Of a DNA stretch of 64,000 nucleotides, positions 34,335 to 43,764 are shown piece after piece. Origin of the DNA: Chloroflexi bacterium CFX4 (GTDB taxonomy: Bacteria > Chloroflexota > Anaerolineae > Aggregatilineales > UBA2796); the NCBI GenBank assembly GCA_021404685.1, contig QWHC01000016.1:1-64000 (forward strand). The letters run 5' to 3'. Position 1 is the stretch's first letter. Every line of letters begins with the position of its first letter. The notes beneath the pieces were generated by a model. The model saw only the letters and a list, made by a program, of their open reading frames with translations. It was not told where the DNA came from and ran no database searches. The position numbers and the translations under genes are program-made.

Positions 34335-35507
34335 ATGCCACACAGCCTACGACCGCCCTTCAAAGTAATGCACATCATCTCGCGCCTGAACATAGGCGGC
34401 ATTTCGCCGTATGTGATCCCGATCACGGCACTGCTGCGGCAGGCAGGCTACCAAAGCGCCTTAGTTGCCGGCAGCGTTGGTAAACGCGAAGGCGATATGA
34501 GCTACCTTGCCGAACAGGTCGGCGTACAACCGTTGCCTGTGCCGAGCTTAGGGCGCGAAATCTCGCCATTGCGCGATCTTGCCACGGTGCGCGATCTCTA
34601 CCGCTTGCTGCGCCGCGAAAAGCCGCACATTGTGCATACGCATACCGCTAAGGCAGGTTTTGCTGGCAGGCTGGCGGCAAAATTGGCAGGCGTGCCACTC
34701 ATCTTCCACACCTATCATGGGCATGTCTTCCACAGCTATTTTGGCGCGGCGAAAACGCGCTTCTACCTTGCCCTAGAACAGTTCTGCGGCGCGCTCTCCA
34801 CACGCATTATTACAGTCAGCCCGAATTTGCAGCGCGAGATCGGGACGGTTTATCGCGTTGCGCCGCCGCGCAAAGTGGCAATGGTCGTGCCGGGCTATGA
34901 TCTCTCAGCCCTGCGCGACTTGGTGCGTCCATCAGGCGATTTTCGGGCGCGCTTTGGCGTTCCCGAAAGTGCGCCGCTGATCGGCATTGTTGGGCGCCTT
35001 GTGCCGATCAAGCATCATGCGCTCTTTTTAGAGGGCATGGCGCGTGTGGCGCACGCCCTGCCCGCAGCGCGCTTTGCGATCATTGGCGATGGTGAGCTGC
35101 GCGCCACATTGGAAGCACAAGCGGCAGCGCTTGGCATTGGGCAGTCAGTTATCTTCACAGGCTGGCAAAATGATCTGCCCGCCATCTACGGCGCGCTGGA
35201 TTGCCTTGTATTGTGTTCCAAGAACGAAGGGCTGCCTAGCGCCGTGATCGAGGCATTGGTGACGGGCGTGCCTGTGGTGGCGACGGCGGTCGGCGGCGTG
35301 CCAGATATGCTGGCGGATGGGCGCGGCGCGCTGGTGCCGCCTAACGATGCTGAGGCACTGGCAGCGGCTGCCCTGCACACCTTGCGCGATCTGCCTGCGG
35401 CGCGCACCCATGCCCAATCGCTGCGGAAGCCAGCCTTTGATCTCTACCACATCACGCCGAGCGCCGAACGCCTGATCGCCTTCTATGCCGAGTTTCTGGG
35501 CGCATGA
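34335..35507 (+). CDS. GT4-family glycosyltransferase
   Basis: The protein has 390 residues. The GT-B signatures are the N-terminal SRLNIGGISPYVIPITALLRQAGY (donor-loop glycine), HTHTAKAGFAGRLAAKLAGVPLIFHTYHGHVFHSY, and the C-terminal LVLCSKNEGLPSAVIEALVTGVPVVATAVGGVPDML with the EGLP donor-binding motif. It transfers a sugar from a nucleotide sugar in the cytoplasm, possibly for a surface polysaccharide. It overlaps a membrane glycosyltransferase-like gene by 4 bases, so the two probably work together. Confidence 0.92.
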   Translation: MPHSLRPPFKVMHIISRLNIGGISPYVIPITALLRQAGYQSALVAGSVGKREGDMSYLAEQVGVQPLPVPSLGREISPLRDLATVRDLYRLLRREKPHIVHTHTAKAGFAGRLAAKLAGVPLIFHTYHGHVFHSYFGAAKTRFYLALEQFCGALSTRIITVSPNLQREIGTVYRVAPPRKVAMVVPGYDLSALRDLVRPSGDFRARFGVPESAPLIGIVGRLVPIKHHALFLEGMARVAHALPAARFAIIGDGELRATLEAQAAALGIGQSVIFTGWQNDLPAIYGALDCLVLCSKNEGLPSAVIEALVTGVPVVATAVGGVPDMLADGRGALVPPNDAEALAAAALHTLRDLPAARTHAQSLRKPAFDLYHITPSAERLIAFYAEFLGA

Positions 35508-37810
35508 ACACACACACCAACGGCACGCTGAGCATTTTCACGCTGTTAGCAGCCCTGTATTTCGCCGTGTTCACAGGGCATCCGATCAGTGGTGATGAAC
35601 GCCTGCTCTTTGATGCGGCGCGCAGCCTTGCCACACACGGCAGCTTTGCGTTGGTCTATAGTTCCGATCAGCGTCCTTTCTTTGGCATTGCAACCGATCA
35701 GATCGTGCCGAGTGCCGATGTTGAGCCACTTCAGGCATTCTTGAGCGCACCGTTGGTGATTGTGGCGCGCCTGCTGCCCAACATTGGCATGGCGCACACG
35801 GTTTGGTTGTTCAATGTGCTGGTGACAGCGCTCACCGGTGCGCTGCTGTATGCCTATGGCAGGCAGCTAGGCTATGGCGTGCGTTCGGCGGCGGCTGTGG
35901 CGCTGATTTTTGGCGTCGGCACGGTTGCCTTTCCCTATGCCCAAATGTACTTCCGCGAGCCGCTGCTTGGCTTGTGTGGCTTGGCGGCTGCCTACCTCAC
36001 AGAGCGTTGGCGGGCAAATCCGCGCCGCCTTGGATGGCTGGTGGCTGCCTTTGGTGCGGTGTTGGCGGCTGTTTTCACCAAGCAGGCAGGCGTTTTGTTC
36101 GCCCTTGCGCCGTTGCTGGCTGTTGTGGGCGTCTCGCGGCATCAACGGCGGCTATGGCTGCCACTCCTGATCAGCGGCGCGCTGCTCGCCGTGATTGCCC
36201 TGCTGCGCTGGGACTCTACGGTTGGGCGTTTGCTCAGCCCTGAGCGCTTGGCGCGTGCCGCCGAAAGCCTGCCCGAAGCACTGCCCGCCTATTTAATCAG
36301 CCCCGGCTTTAGCCTATGGGTCTTTTCGCCAATTTTGGTCGTGAGCCTGTTCGGTGCGCTGCACCTGCTGCGTAAGCGGCAGTGGCATTCGGCGGCACTG
36401 CCTGCCCTGATCTTGCTTGGCTTTGCGGTAGGGCATCCGCTGCTGCACAGTGATTATTGGTACGGTGGCTTGGCGTGGGGAACGCGCTTTTTAGTGCCAG
36501 TCACGCCGCTGCTGTGCCTGTGGCTGCTGCCCGTTGCCGAGTCCTTCTTTGCAGGGCAGCGGCTGCCGCGCCTTACCAAATTTGCATTGGGCAGTGTGCT
36601 GCTGTTGAGCATTGCCGTTCAGGTTGTGGCGATCAGCTTACCTGCCACACGCTATGGCGTGGCGCTGGCAAAGGCAAGCCAGCGCGAAGGGCGGCAGATC
36701 GTGGCCTGGCGCGAAGGCGTCTGGGATGTGCGCTATCAACCGATTTGGGTGATGCTGCGCCAGATCGGCAGTGTGCCATCGGCGGTGGCGTGGGATGTGG
36801 TGCATGTGGGCGGCGTGGTGTTGCCGCTATGCGCCCTGAGTGCCGCCGTTGCCTTGATTGGTATGCGGCGGTGGCGTGCGGCATGGCTTGGCGTGGCGCT
36901 GCTGCTGATCACGTTTTACGTCGGTTTGCGCGCTGTATATGCCGATCCGCGCTATGGCGGTGATAATCCCGATCTGTGGGCAGCCCTGGGCGTGCTTGAA
37001 GGCACGCTGTACGAAGGCGATGTGCTGCTTGTAAACTCGGACGCCTATCGCCCATTCATCACGAACTACTACAAAAGCACGCAGCCCGTCTATGTTATCC
37101 CAACGCCGGAAGGCGAGAGCGTTGATCCTGTTAATCCACCCGCTGTGGTCAGCACCAACCCTGAAGAACGCGCTAACCCTTACTTTCAGCAGATGTTTGC
37201 GCGCATCGCGCAGCGCAGCAACCGTTGGCTGTTCCTGACCGAATACAACCCCTATACACCCAACCGCTACCGCGTGACCGAAGCATTTTTAGCGCGGCAC
37301 TATTTCCCTGCCGAAGAACTGCTTAACACGCCAAGCGTTCGCCTGCTCAGCTATGCGCCGATCAGCGCGCCGCCAATGAGCTTGCCGCCTTTCCCGCGCT
37401 ATGCGGCAGATGCCAACTTTGGCGTGGCAACCCTGATCGGCTTTGATTTGCCGCACGGCACGCGCTACCACGCGGGCGATTTTTTGCCGATCTCGCTGCT
37501 GTGGCGCGCCGAAGGCTTCCCGCCCGATCTAGAACCGTTAGACTATAGCATAAACCTTTCGCTGATCAATGCGGAGGGCGCCGCAGCCGCGCAGCGTGTG
37601 GCGCAGCCACGGGCAACCTTTGGCGGCTTCACCCTCTGGGAAGCGGGCGCGCTATACCGCGATCATCACGCGCTGCACTTGCCTGCCAACTTGCCGCGTG
37701 GGCGCTATCAGGTGTGGCTGCTGATCACCGACTGGCGTGATGGCAGCGCGCTGCCGCTGCGGGATGGCTCAGGGCAGCATAGCATCTTAATCGAGATTGA
37801 GATCGAATAG
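35504..37810 (+). CDS. Polytopic membrane glycosyltransferase-like protein
   Basis: The protein has 768 residues. The N-terminal 490 or so residues hold many membrane helices, with an acidic outer loop after helix 1 (FTGHPISGDERLLFDAAR), as in GT39/ArnT/RgtB-type (GT-C) transferases where Asp or Glu residues in the first loop act in catalysis. The C-terminal part (about residues 490-768) is outside and sheet-rich, with RGRYQVWLLITDWRDGSALPL. These enzymes use lipid-linked sugars. The partner GT4 gene overlaps the start by 4 bases, so they may build one glycan. Confidence 0.8.
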   Translation: MNTHTNGTLSIFTLLAALYFAVFTGHPISGDERLLFDAARSLATHGSFALVYSSDQRPFFGIATDQIVPSADVEPLQAFLSAPLVIVARLLPNIGMAHTVWLFNVLVTALTGALLYAYGRQLGYGVRSAAAVALIFGVGTVAFPYAQMYFREPLLGLCGLAAAYLTERWRANPRRLGWLVAAFGAVLAAVFTKQAGVLFALAPLLAVVGVSRHQRRLWLPLLISGALLAVIALLRWDSTVGRLLSPERLARAAESLPEALPAYLISPGFSLWVFSPILVVSLFGALHLLRKRQWHSAALPALILLGFAVGHPLLHSDYWYGGLAWGTRFLVPVTPLLCLWLLPVAESFFAGQRLPRLTKFALGSVLLLSIAVQVVAISLPATRYGVALAKASQREGRQIVAWREGVWDVRYQPIWVMLRQIGSVPSAVAWDVVHVGGVVLPLCALSAAVALIGMRRWRAAWLGVALLLITFYVGLRAVYADPRYGGDNPDLWAALGVLEGTLYEGDVLLVNSDAYRPFITNYYKSTQPVYVIPTPEGESVDPVNPPAVVSTNPEERANPYFQQMFARIAQRSNRWLFLTEYNPYTPNRYRVTEAFLARHYFPAEELLNTPSVRLLSYAPISAPPMSLPPFPRYAADANFGVATLIGFDLPHGTRYHAGDFLPISLLWRAEGFPPDLEPLDYSINLSLINAEGAAAAQRVAQPRATFGGFTLWEAGALYRDHHALHLPANLPRGRYQVWLLITDWRDGSALPLRDGSGQHSILIEIEIE

Positions 37811-37936
37811 CCTGAATTGGGCAGCAAATGCTGCCTTTGTCAAAATCGCGCTATTCATTTCACATTCTCTTAAAGATTCCTTCACTTAGGCACGTTACAA
37901 TCTCGCATTATTTTTTTGCGTTAGGAGTCTGTTTGC

Positions 37937-38503
37937 ATGGCAGATGAAGCCGTCGCAGCGCTGATCATGAAGCACGTTCAACGCTATGTCGCCCTCGACA
38001 TTCTGGACGTATACAAACTGCTGCATCAGGGCGTGTTTGGTGCTGGTCACGCGGTCAGCAATCAGCGTTCAGCGCGTGAATGGCTGGATAAAGAGTGTGC
38101 GAAACTCACACCGAACGCTGCTGAGCCGCTGCTGGAAAGCGTGCATCCACAAGATGAAGTGGTGCGCCTGAATTTGCGCCCGTACCTTGCCGCGCAGGGC
38201 AATCTCAAAAAGCTGTTGGATGCCTTCATCCGTTCGGCGGCGCAGGCACGCGGCGATGCCGAGATGATGGCACAGTGGTGGGCAACCTTTCAGGGCATGA
38301 CGGCACACGGCAGCCCGCTGGCAAACCGCTTCTCGGAGCGCACCGTTTCGCTGATCGGGCGCACACGCGCCGCTGAGCTGTGGTCGGCAACGCAGCATTC
38401 ACCGCCCTATGACCAGACTCATAAGCCTGCTTACCGCGTGCTGACGTTGGAAGTTGCCTCTGAACTGCTGCAAGGGCAAAAAATCAGCGCAAGGGTGACC
38501 TAA
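37937..38503 (+). CDS. Hypothetical protein upstream of TIR-domain gene
   Basis: The ATG is preceded by AGGAG. A TACAAT at 37896-37901 could be a -10 element. The 188-residue protein is mostly helical with no signal. KHVQRYVALDILDVYKLLHQGVFGAGHAVSN and VRLNLRPYLAAQGNLKKLLDAFIRSA are recognisable blocks but I cannot name a family. It is 57 bases ahead of a TIR-domain gene. Confidence 0.75.
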   Translation: MADEAVAALIMKHVQRYVALDILDVYKLLHQGVFGAGHAVSNQRSAREWLDKECAKLTPNAAEPLLESVHPQDEVVRLNLRPYLAAQGNLKKLLDAFIRSAAQARGDAEMMAQWWATFQGMTAHGSPLANRFSERTVSLIGRTRAAELWSATQHSPPYDQTHKPAYRVLTLEVASELLQGQKISARVT

Positions 38504-38523
38504 CAGCAATTTGCGAGTACAAT
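38495..38523 (+). promoter_or_regulatory. Possible promoter of the TIR-domain gene
   Basis: GTGACC and TACAAT are 17 bases apart, partly over the end of the preceding gene. The -35 element is poor. Confidence 0.35.
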
Positions 38524-38560
38524 CCTTGCAAACGATTCGCGCAAGGTAGACGGCAAGCCT

Positions 38561-39397
38561 ATGCAAGTATTTATCAGTTATGCCCGCGCAGATAGTGCAT
38601 TTGCTTGGCAGTTGGTCGAAGACCTCTCCGAGTACGATCTTGCGTTGTGGATGGACGTACGGAACATCCCAAAGGGTGCCAACTGGGATAATGAAGTGCA
38701 GAAGGGGCTGGACGCCAGCGATATTATGCTGGTGCTGCTCTCGCCCGACTCCGTCAATTCGCAGAATGTGGCGGACGAGTGGAGCTACTTTATTGACAAG
38801 AACAAGCCCGTTGTGCCGCTGCTGATTGCCGCTGCCGAAGTGCCGTTCCGTCTTTCGCGCCGCCAGCGCATAGATTTCACCGCCGACTATGAAACGGGCT
38901 TGCGCGAACTGCTGCGCGCCATTGGTTCGCCCATCCGCCTCGATCCCGATAGCACCGAACGGATCGCCATTCCAAAGCCGCCGCCGCGCCCTGAGCGCAC
39001 CGAAAGCGAACTCCAAGCACCGCGCCGCGAACGGGCAGCCTTCAGCAGCCGTCCACCTACCCTTGAGGTCAACGTTCGCAGCCTGCCCATCGTGTGGCAC
39101 ACGCGCTACCACTGGTGGAGCGGGATGCGCGGCGGCGAACTGGGCGATGTGCTGATTAATCCGCGTGAAATGCTGCTGGTGCCGCGTGCCGAACCTGTCA
39201 TCAGCATTCCGCTTGCCAACCTGATCACTGTGAAGGCGCAGCGTGCGCTTGATCCGCACCTGAAATTGACTTATTACGGCGCACAAGGGCAGTTCCAGAC
39301 GTTGATGCTGATGGGTGCCACACGCGCTCGGCGTGAAGGCATCAACCAAGAGATCATCAACCTGCTGAAGTGGCTGACCAAGCGTTCGTTGGAGTAA
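38561..39397 (+). CDS. TIR-domain protein with C-terminal PH/GRAM-like domain
   Basis: The protein has 278 residues. Residues 1-130 form a TIR domain: MQVFISYARADSAFAWQLVEDL, LWMDVRNIPKGANWDNEVQKGL, then IMLVLLSPDSVNSQNVADEW with Glu73 at the NAD-cleavage position, and a PVVPLLI strand. A Pro/Arg-rich linker follows. Residues about 170-275 are sheet-rich and end with a helix (NQEIINLLKWLTK), a PH/GRAM-like pattern. Bacterial TIR proteins often cleave NAD in phage defence; I see no Thoeris, CBASS or other sensor gene beside it. DinB- and hydrolase-like genes follow closely. Confidence 0.85.
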   Translation: MQVFISYARADSAFAWQLVEDLSEYDLALWMDVRNIPKGANWDNEVQKGLDASDIMLVLLSPDSVNSQNVADEWSYFIDKNKPVVPLLIAAAEVPFRLSRRQRIDFTADYETGLRELLRAIGSPIRLDPDSTERIAIPKPPPRPERTESELQAPRRERAAFSSRPPTLEVNVRSLPIVWHTRYHWWSGMRGGELGDVLINPREMLLVPRAEPVISIPLANLITVKAQRALDPHLKLTYYGAQGQFQTLMLMGATRARREGINQEIINLLKWLTKRSLE

Positions 39398-39402
39398 ACC
39401 TT

Positions 39403-39981
39403 ATGTTGGATACACAGACACTCGCCCAGCTCGTCTTTGATGCATTCACCCAAAAAATGACGTGGCGCGAGGCTTCGGCGCGCTATCCCGTGACAGAATA
39501 CATTGCGGCGTTTCGCAATTTGCGGGCAGGTTTCCTGCGTTTGTTGGAAGGCTTGAGCGATGCTCAGGTTGCCTATGCTGATCCCAATAATCCGATGTGG
39601 TCGCTCAGCGAGACGGTGACGCACCTCATCTACTCGCAGAACTTTTATTACAACCAACTTTTAGAGATCACCACCTCACAACTGCCACACCTCACCGAAG
39701 CAGCCCGCGGCTTTGGTGAAGGCGCACAACAAAACCTGCCAGCCGACCAATTGCGCGCTATGCTTAAAGATGCCACGCAGCAGATCGAGGCTGCCATTGC
39801 CGAAACACTGCCGCACTTTGACGCCGAAGTCGTGAAGCGTCACGTCGTCTTTGGTGAAGTGACCTACGCAACGTGGATTTTTCTGCTGATGGCGCATGAA
39901 CTGGATCACTACCGACAATCGGTGGTCATGCGGCGTTTAGCACGAACGGCTTTATCAGGGGAGCGCGGTGAGCATGGATGA
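39403..39981 (+). CDS. DinB-family protein
   Basis: ATG 39403 has GGAG 9 bases upstream and gives 192 residues. The four-helix-bundle features of DinB/YfiT-like proteins are visible: LSETVTHLIYSQNFYYNQLLE with a metal-ligand histidine, and MAHELDHYRQSVVMRRL at the end, with the HxxxH-type pattern completing a three-histidine metal site. The function is unclear; some family members are metal-dependent thiol transferases. The end overlaps the next gene by 14 bases. Confidence 0.82.
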   Translation: MLDTQTLAQLVFDAFTQKMTWREASARYPVTEYIAAFRNLRAGFLRLLEGLSDAQVAYADPNNPMWSLSETVTHLIYSQNFYYNQLLEITTSQLPHLTEAARGFGEGAQQNLPADQLRAMLKDATQQIEAAIAETLPHFDAEVVKRHVVFGEVTYATWIFLLMAHELDHYRQSVVMRRLARTALSGERGEHG

Positions 39982-40741
39982 GCAATCAATACGTGAGGGC
40001 GTCTATGAGACGCATTTTGTGCAACACCGCATCACCAGCGGCTATATTCAGATTGCGGACGGCGCGACCAGTTTGCCCGCTTTTTGGGCGCACCCGCAAA
40101 TCGGCGGCGTTTTTCCCGGCTTGGTGCTGATTCACGGTGAGCGCGGCTTGAACAACCAAATGCGAATGCGCGTGCGCCGCTTTGCCGAACTGGGCTATTA
40201 TGTGATTGCCCCAGAAATTCTGGGCGCAGAGTTTAACACGCAAGACGTGCCAACCTGCCGCCTTGCAATGCGCGAACGTGGTGAATCACGGGTGTTGGCT
40301 GCCCTGCATGTGCTGCGGAATCACAACCGCTCCAGTGGCAAGTTGGGCGTGGTTGGCTGGCTGACCGGCGGCGAACTTGCCTTCCGCATGGCGCTGCAAC
40401 AACCTGATCTGCAAGCTGCCGTCATTTTCGGCGGCAAGCCCGATGACTACATTGACCGCCTGCACAATGAGCAAACGGCAATGCTCGCCTTCTATGGTGA
40501 TGATGATCCCGAAGTGATGCCCGCCACGCTCAACCGCATGTGGGAAGCCTTATCGCACTGTGGTGCCCGCTGGCAGATGATCGTCTATCCCGACGTGGCG
40601 AACGACTTTAAGGACGAAACCTCGCCGCGCTATCACCCACACTACGCCGCCGACGCATGGAATCGCTGCGTGGAGTTTCTGCATAAACTGCTCGAGCCGC
40701 CAGCGCCAACGGTCAGCCCGAAGGTCAGCACCAAGCTATGA
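39968..40741 (+). CDS. Dienelactone hydrolase-like protein lacking the nucleophile
   Basis: The protein has 257 residues from GTG 39968 (an ATG at 39974 is also possible). It has the alpha/beta-hydrolase pattern of dienelactone hydrolases: GLVLIHGERGLNNQMRMRVRRFAELGYYVIAPEIL and a strand-elbow at LGVVGWLTGGELAFRMAL. The elbow reads G-W-L-T-G-G, where the family has G-x-C-x-G-G, so the cysteine nucleophile is replaced by leucine at about residue 132. RYHPHYAADAW near the end may hold the histidine. It is likely inactive as a hydrolase or uses another mechanism. It overlaps lipB by 4 bases. Confidence 0.8.
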   Translation: MSMDEQSIREGVYETHFVQHRITSGYIQIADGATSLPAFWAHPQIGGVFPGLVLIHGERGLNNQMRMRVRRFAELGYYVIAPEILGAEFNTQDVPTCRLAMRERGESRVLAALHVLRNHNRSSGKLGVVGWLTGGELAFRMALQQPDLQAAVIFGGKPDDYIDRLHNEQTAMLAFYGDDDPEVMPATLNRMWEALSHCGARWQMIVYPDVANDFKDETSPRYHPHYAADAWNRCVEFLHKLLEPPAPTVSPKVSTKL

Positions 40742-41460
40742 GTGCCGCGCCGTGTGCCGTGATCTATGCCGGCAAGCTGCCCTACGCAGAGGCTTGGGCG
40801 CTGCAAAAGCGCCTTGCTGCAGCGCGTGCGGCGGATGCCATTCCCGACGTGCTGTTGTGGGTGGAACATCCGCACACCTACACGCTTGGCTCGGCTGCCA
40901 AACCTGAACACCTGCTGCTGACGCCTGACGAATTGGCGCAGCGCGGCATCGTTGTCCACCAGGTGGATCGCGGCGGCGACATTACCTATCACGGCGATGG
41001 GCAGTTGATCGGCTACCCAATCGTGCGGCTGCCGCTTGGCACGGATCGCCTGCACGCGGATGTCATTGCCTACGTGCGGTGTTTAGAGCAAATCGTGATA
41101 GACTTTTTGGCGCGCTATGGCGTTCAGGGTGAGCGCCTTCACGGGCTAAGCGGCGTGTGGGTCACCCAAGACGGCGCACCGCACAAGATCGCGGCGCTTG
41201 GTGTTCGCGTGACGACCAAACGCATCACGCAGCACGGCTTTGCCCTGAACCTCAGCACTGATCTGCGTTATTTTGAGGGCATTATTCCATGTGGCATCCG
41301 CGATAAAGGCGTGACGCGCCTTGCCGACCTGATCGCCCAACCGCCTGATCTGATCAGCGCCGCGCAGCAGATCACACCGATTTTCGCCGCACATTTCGAG
41401 CGCCATACCTACGCGCAAACTTTGGCTGAATTGCTTGCTATGTTAGGAGAGCCTGCATGA
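40738..41460 (+). CDS. lipB: Octanoyltransferase (lipoate biosynthesis)
   Basis: The protein has 240 residues. Family blocks: WVEHPHTYTLGSAAKPEHL, VDRGGDITYHGDGQLIGYPI, the catalytic lysine region KIAALGVRVTTKRITQHGFALNL and the cysteine in FEGIIPCGIRDKGVTRL. It transfers octanoyl groups from acyl carrier protein to the lipoyl domains of 2-oxoacid dehydrogenases; the E2 gene at 53897-55183 encodes one such target. lipA is not nearby. It overlaps genes on both sides by 4 bases. Confidence 0.95.
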   Translation: MSAAPCAVIYAGKLPYAEAWALQKRLAAARAADAIPDVLLWVEHPHTYTLGSAAKPEHLLLTPDELAQRGIVVHQVDRGGDITYHGDGQLIGYPIVRLPLGTDRLHADVIAYVRCLEQIVIDFLARYGVQGERLHGLSGVWVTQDGAPHKIAALGVRVTTKRITQHGFALNLSTDLRYFEGIIPCGIRDKGVTRLADLIAQPPDLISAAQQITPIFAAHFERHTYAQTLAELLAMLGEPA

Positions 41461-41858
41461 GCGATTTTACGCTGCGCCCAAAGATTTTTTCACTGCTGCT
41501 GTGTTCACATATAGACGTGGACGAGGCAACCGGCGGCTGGCAGCTTGCGCCGATCAGCCACCTTGCCGTGCGTTCGCTGCCCGTGCCGCTTAACATGGTA
41601 TTGTGCGCCAACATCATGGCGCCACCGGATGACTATGAGATCAGCTTCCGCATTTTCCACGCCGACCAGCCCAATGGCGTGCCGTTGAGCGCACCAACAC
41701 GGCTAAAGCCTGAATCGGGCAAGAATGTGGACTTCATGGCACGGGTAGCGCTGACGCTGACCAGTGCGGGCTTGTACATGGTCGAAGCGAAACTCGGCAA
41801 TTTTGACACAGCGCTTTCACCGCTGCGCGTTTCGCTCTTTTCGGACAGCAGCACCTGA
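41457..41858 (+). CDS. Small sheet-rich protein, possibly DUF6941-like
   Basis: The protein has 133 residues and overlaps lipB by 4 bases. It is mainly beta strands: KIFSLLLCSHIDVDEATGGW, LAVRSLPVPLNMVLCANIM, DDYEISFRIFHADQPNG and FMARVALTLTSAGLYMVEAKLG. This alternation resembles small Ig-like domains such as DUF6941. There is no signal peptide. The role is unknown. Confidence 0.7.
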   Translation: MSDFTLRPKIFSLLLCSHIDVDEATGGWQLAPISHLAVRSLPVPLNMVLCANIMAPPDDYEISFRIFHADQPNGVPLSAPTRLKPESGKNVDFMARVALTLTSAGLYMVEAKLGNFDTALSPLRVSLFSDSST

Positions 41859-41953
41859 GCGTAGGCTAAGCGGCGCGTTAGCACACGGCACAGGCGCGCA
41901 CCATACGTTACAATGGCGGCATGTGTTCCACGCAGAGAGGATTTTTTGCCGCC

Positions 41954-43750
41954 ATGCCACGCTTGTTAACCCGCTTGCTGCTGGGCTTGTGCCTTGCTGC
42001 CTTGCTGTTGCCGTTCCCACTGCACGCCCAAACTGATACACAGAGCTACCGCAGCGATGTGCTAGGCGTCACCTTCCAATATCCCAAAGGTTGGGCGCTG
42101 CGTGAGCAGCTTGCCGCACAGACAGTGCTTGCCGCACCCGAAGGCGATATCGAAGGGCTGGCAGAAGGCAAAGCGCCCAGCGGCGTGCTATTCAGCCTGA
42201 CCCTTAGCACGCTGCGCCAAATGGGTGCGCGCAACACCGATGATTTTCCCGCCCTGCTGCTCAAATATACGCTGAACGCCGAAGGCACGCCGCAGCCAAC
42301 ACGCATTGGCGGCGCGACGGGCATTCAGCTTATCCAGCTAGACGAAAAGCAAGATTTGGCGATCCAGACGGCGATCCTTTCCATAGGCAAGCGGCGCGTT
42401 GCCATTTTGCGCGCTGTCAGCACCTTAGCCGTCTGGCGTGCTGATGGCGAGGCACAGTTGGGACGCCTTTTGGAAAGCCTCAGCTTCTTCCCGCCGCCCG
42501 AAGGGACAGATGTAGACACAATCGGTATTCCGCTGTGGCAATTGGCAGCCGACGCTATGCCTGATCTGACTGGACTCTCAGTCAGCAACGATGGCGCGCT
42601 GATCTACGCCGTAGATGCACAGCGCGGCATTTGGCAGATCAATGCCAACGGCACAGCTCAAGAATCACCCTTGACCTTTCCGCAGGTTGGCAGCTATGGC
42701 AGGCTGATCACACGCCCTGATAATTCACAGTACCTTGCCGATCCTGCTAACCACATTGTGTGGCGGCGCGCACCCAACACGAATTCTGTGGCGCGCTTTT
42801 TCGGCGGCACGCTTGGCGCTGGGCGCGGCGCTTTTGGCGAAGGGATGCCGCGCCAATTCCTCTTTAGCGGGCGCAACGTCTACGCGGTGGACGAGAACAC
42901 CAACGGTGTGCGTGTGCAGGTTTTTGCGGCAGGCGGCGCAGTGATGACCTTTTGGGATATGGCGCGGGAACTGCCTGAGGCGCAAAATGTGCTGCTCGGT
43001 GCGGATAGCAGCGGTAATCTTTACCTGTTGGCGGAAGGCTCAAACGGTTTGCTCAAGCTGGATGCCTCTGGGCGCGTGCTGGCGCGTGGTATTGGCGCAG
43101 CGTGGCTGGCGGATAGCCAACCGTTGGCGCTCGCCGTAGATCGCTTTGATAACTTCTTTGTAGCGACTGCTGATTCGGGCATTTTGCAGTTCTCGCCAAG
43201 TGGTGAGCTGGTCGGTGTGATTGGCGAACCTTACGATGAGTCCGCGCCGCCGAAGGCAGGACAGTTGGCGCGCCCTGTGGCGCTTGCCCTTGCGCCTTCC
43301 GCGAATCTGCTCTACGTGGCGGACGTGGGCAAATATCCACAAGTGGTCGCTTTTGCGCTGGATGGCAACATCTCAGAGAATTTGGCGGCTGCCAGTGCCG
43401 CCGCAGGCGAGATTGCCTATGCTGAGGTGCGGCGCGGTGCGCTCAGCGATCAAACGTTCCTTTACACCTACATATTTACGGGAAAGGCGGGCGATGTCGT
43501 CACCATTACGCTGCGCGCCGAAGGCTTTGACGCCTATCTAGATTTGCTCCAACCAGATGGTAAGGTGATCGCCTTCAACGATGACGTCGGCGCTAACACT
43601 GCCGATCTCGCACCGACTGACGCGCAAATCACGGCATTCAGCCTGCCGCGTAACGGCGTCTACACTATCCGCGTGACGCGCTTCGGGCGCGAGACAGCCC
43701 GCGGCGCCGTAGGTGATTATGAACTGCGTCTGAGCGTTGGGCAGCCGTAA
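41954..43750 (+). CDS. Secreted NHL-type beta-propeller protein with PPC-like C-terminal domain
   Basis: I chose ATG 41954 because it starts directly at a signal peptide (MPRLLTRLLLGLCLAALLLP, then LHAQ) and because a -10-like TACAAT at 41909-41914 would leave the upstream ATG (41921) almost leaderless. The 598-residue protein has an N-terminal domain (about residues 30-180), then propeller-like blades (about 190-470; for example LYAVDAQRGIWQINANG, NSNLYLLAEGS-like and NLLYVADVGKYPQVVAF). The C-terminal 110 residues (GEIAYAEVRRGALSDQ, YTYIFTGKAGDVVTITLRAE, YTIRVTRFGRE) match the pre-peptidase C-terminal (PPC) domain type. It is probably extracellular and binds rather than cuts. Confidence 0.85.
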   Translation: MPRLLTRLLLGLCLAALLLPFPLHAQTDTQSYRSDVLGVTFQYPKGWALREQLAAQTVLAAPEGDIEGLAEGKAPSGVLFSLTLSTLRQMGARNTDDFPALLLKYTLNAEGTPQPTRIGGATGIQLIQLDEKQDLAIQTAILSIGKRRVAILRAVSTLAVWRADGEAQLGRLLESLSFFPPPEGTDVDTIGIPLWQLAADAMPDLTGLSVSNDGALIYAVDAQRGIWQINANGTAQESPLTFPQVGSYGRLITRPDNSQYLADPANHIVWRRAPNTNSVARFFGGTLGAGRGAFGEGMPRQFLFSGRNVYAVDENTNGVRVQVFAAGGAVMTFWDMARELPEAQNVLLGADSSGNLYLLAEGSNGLLKLDASGRVLARGIGAAWLADSQPLALAVDRFDNFFVATADSGILQFSPSGELVGVIGEPYDESAPPKAGQLARPVALALAPSANLLYVADVGKYPQVVAFALDGNISENLAAASAAAGEIAYAEVRRGALSDQTFLYTYIFTGKAGDVVTITLRAEGFDAYLDLLQPDGKVIAFNDDVGANTADLAPTDAQITAFSLPRNGVYTIRVTRFGRETARGAVGDYELRLSVGQP

Positions 43751-43764
43751 GCTCTGCCATAACC

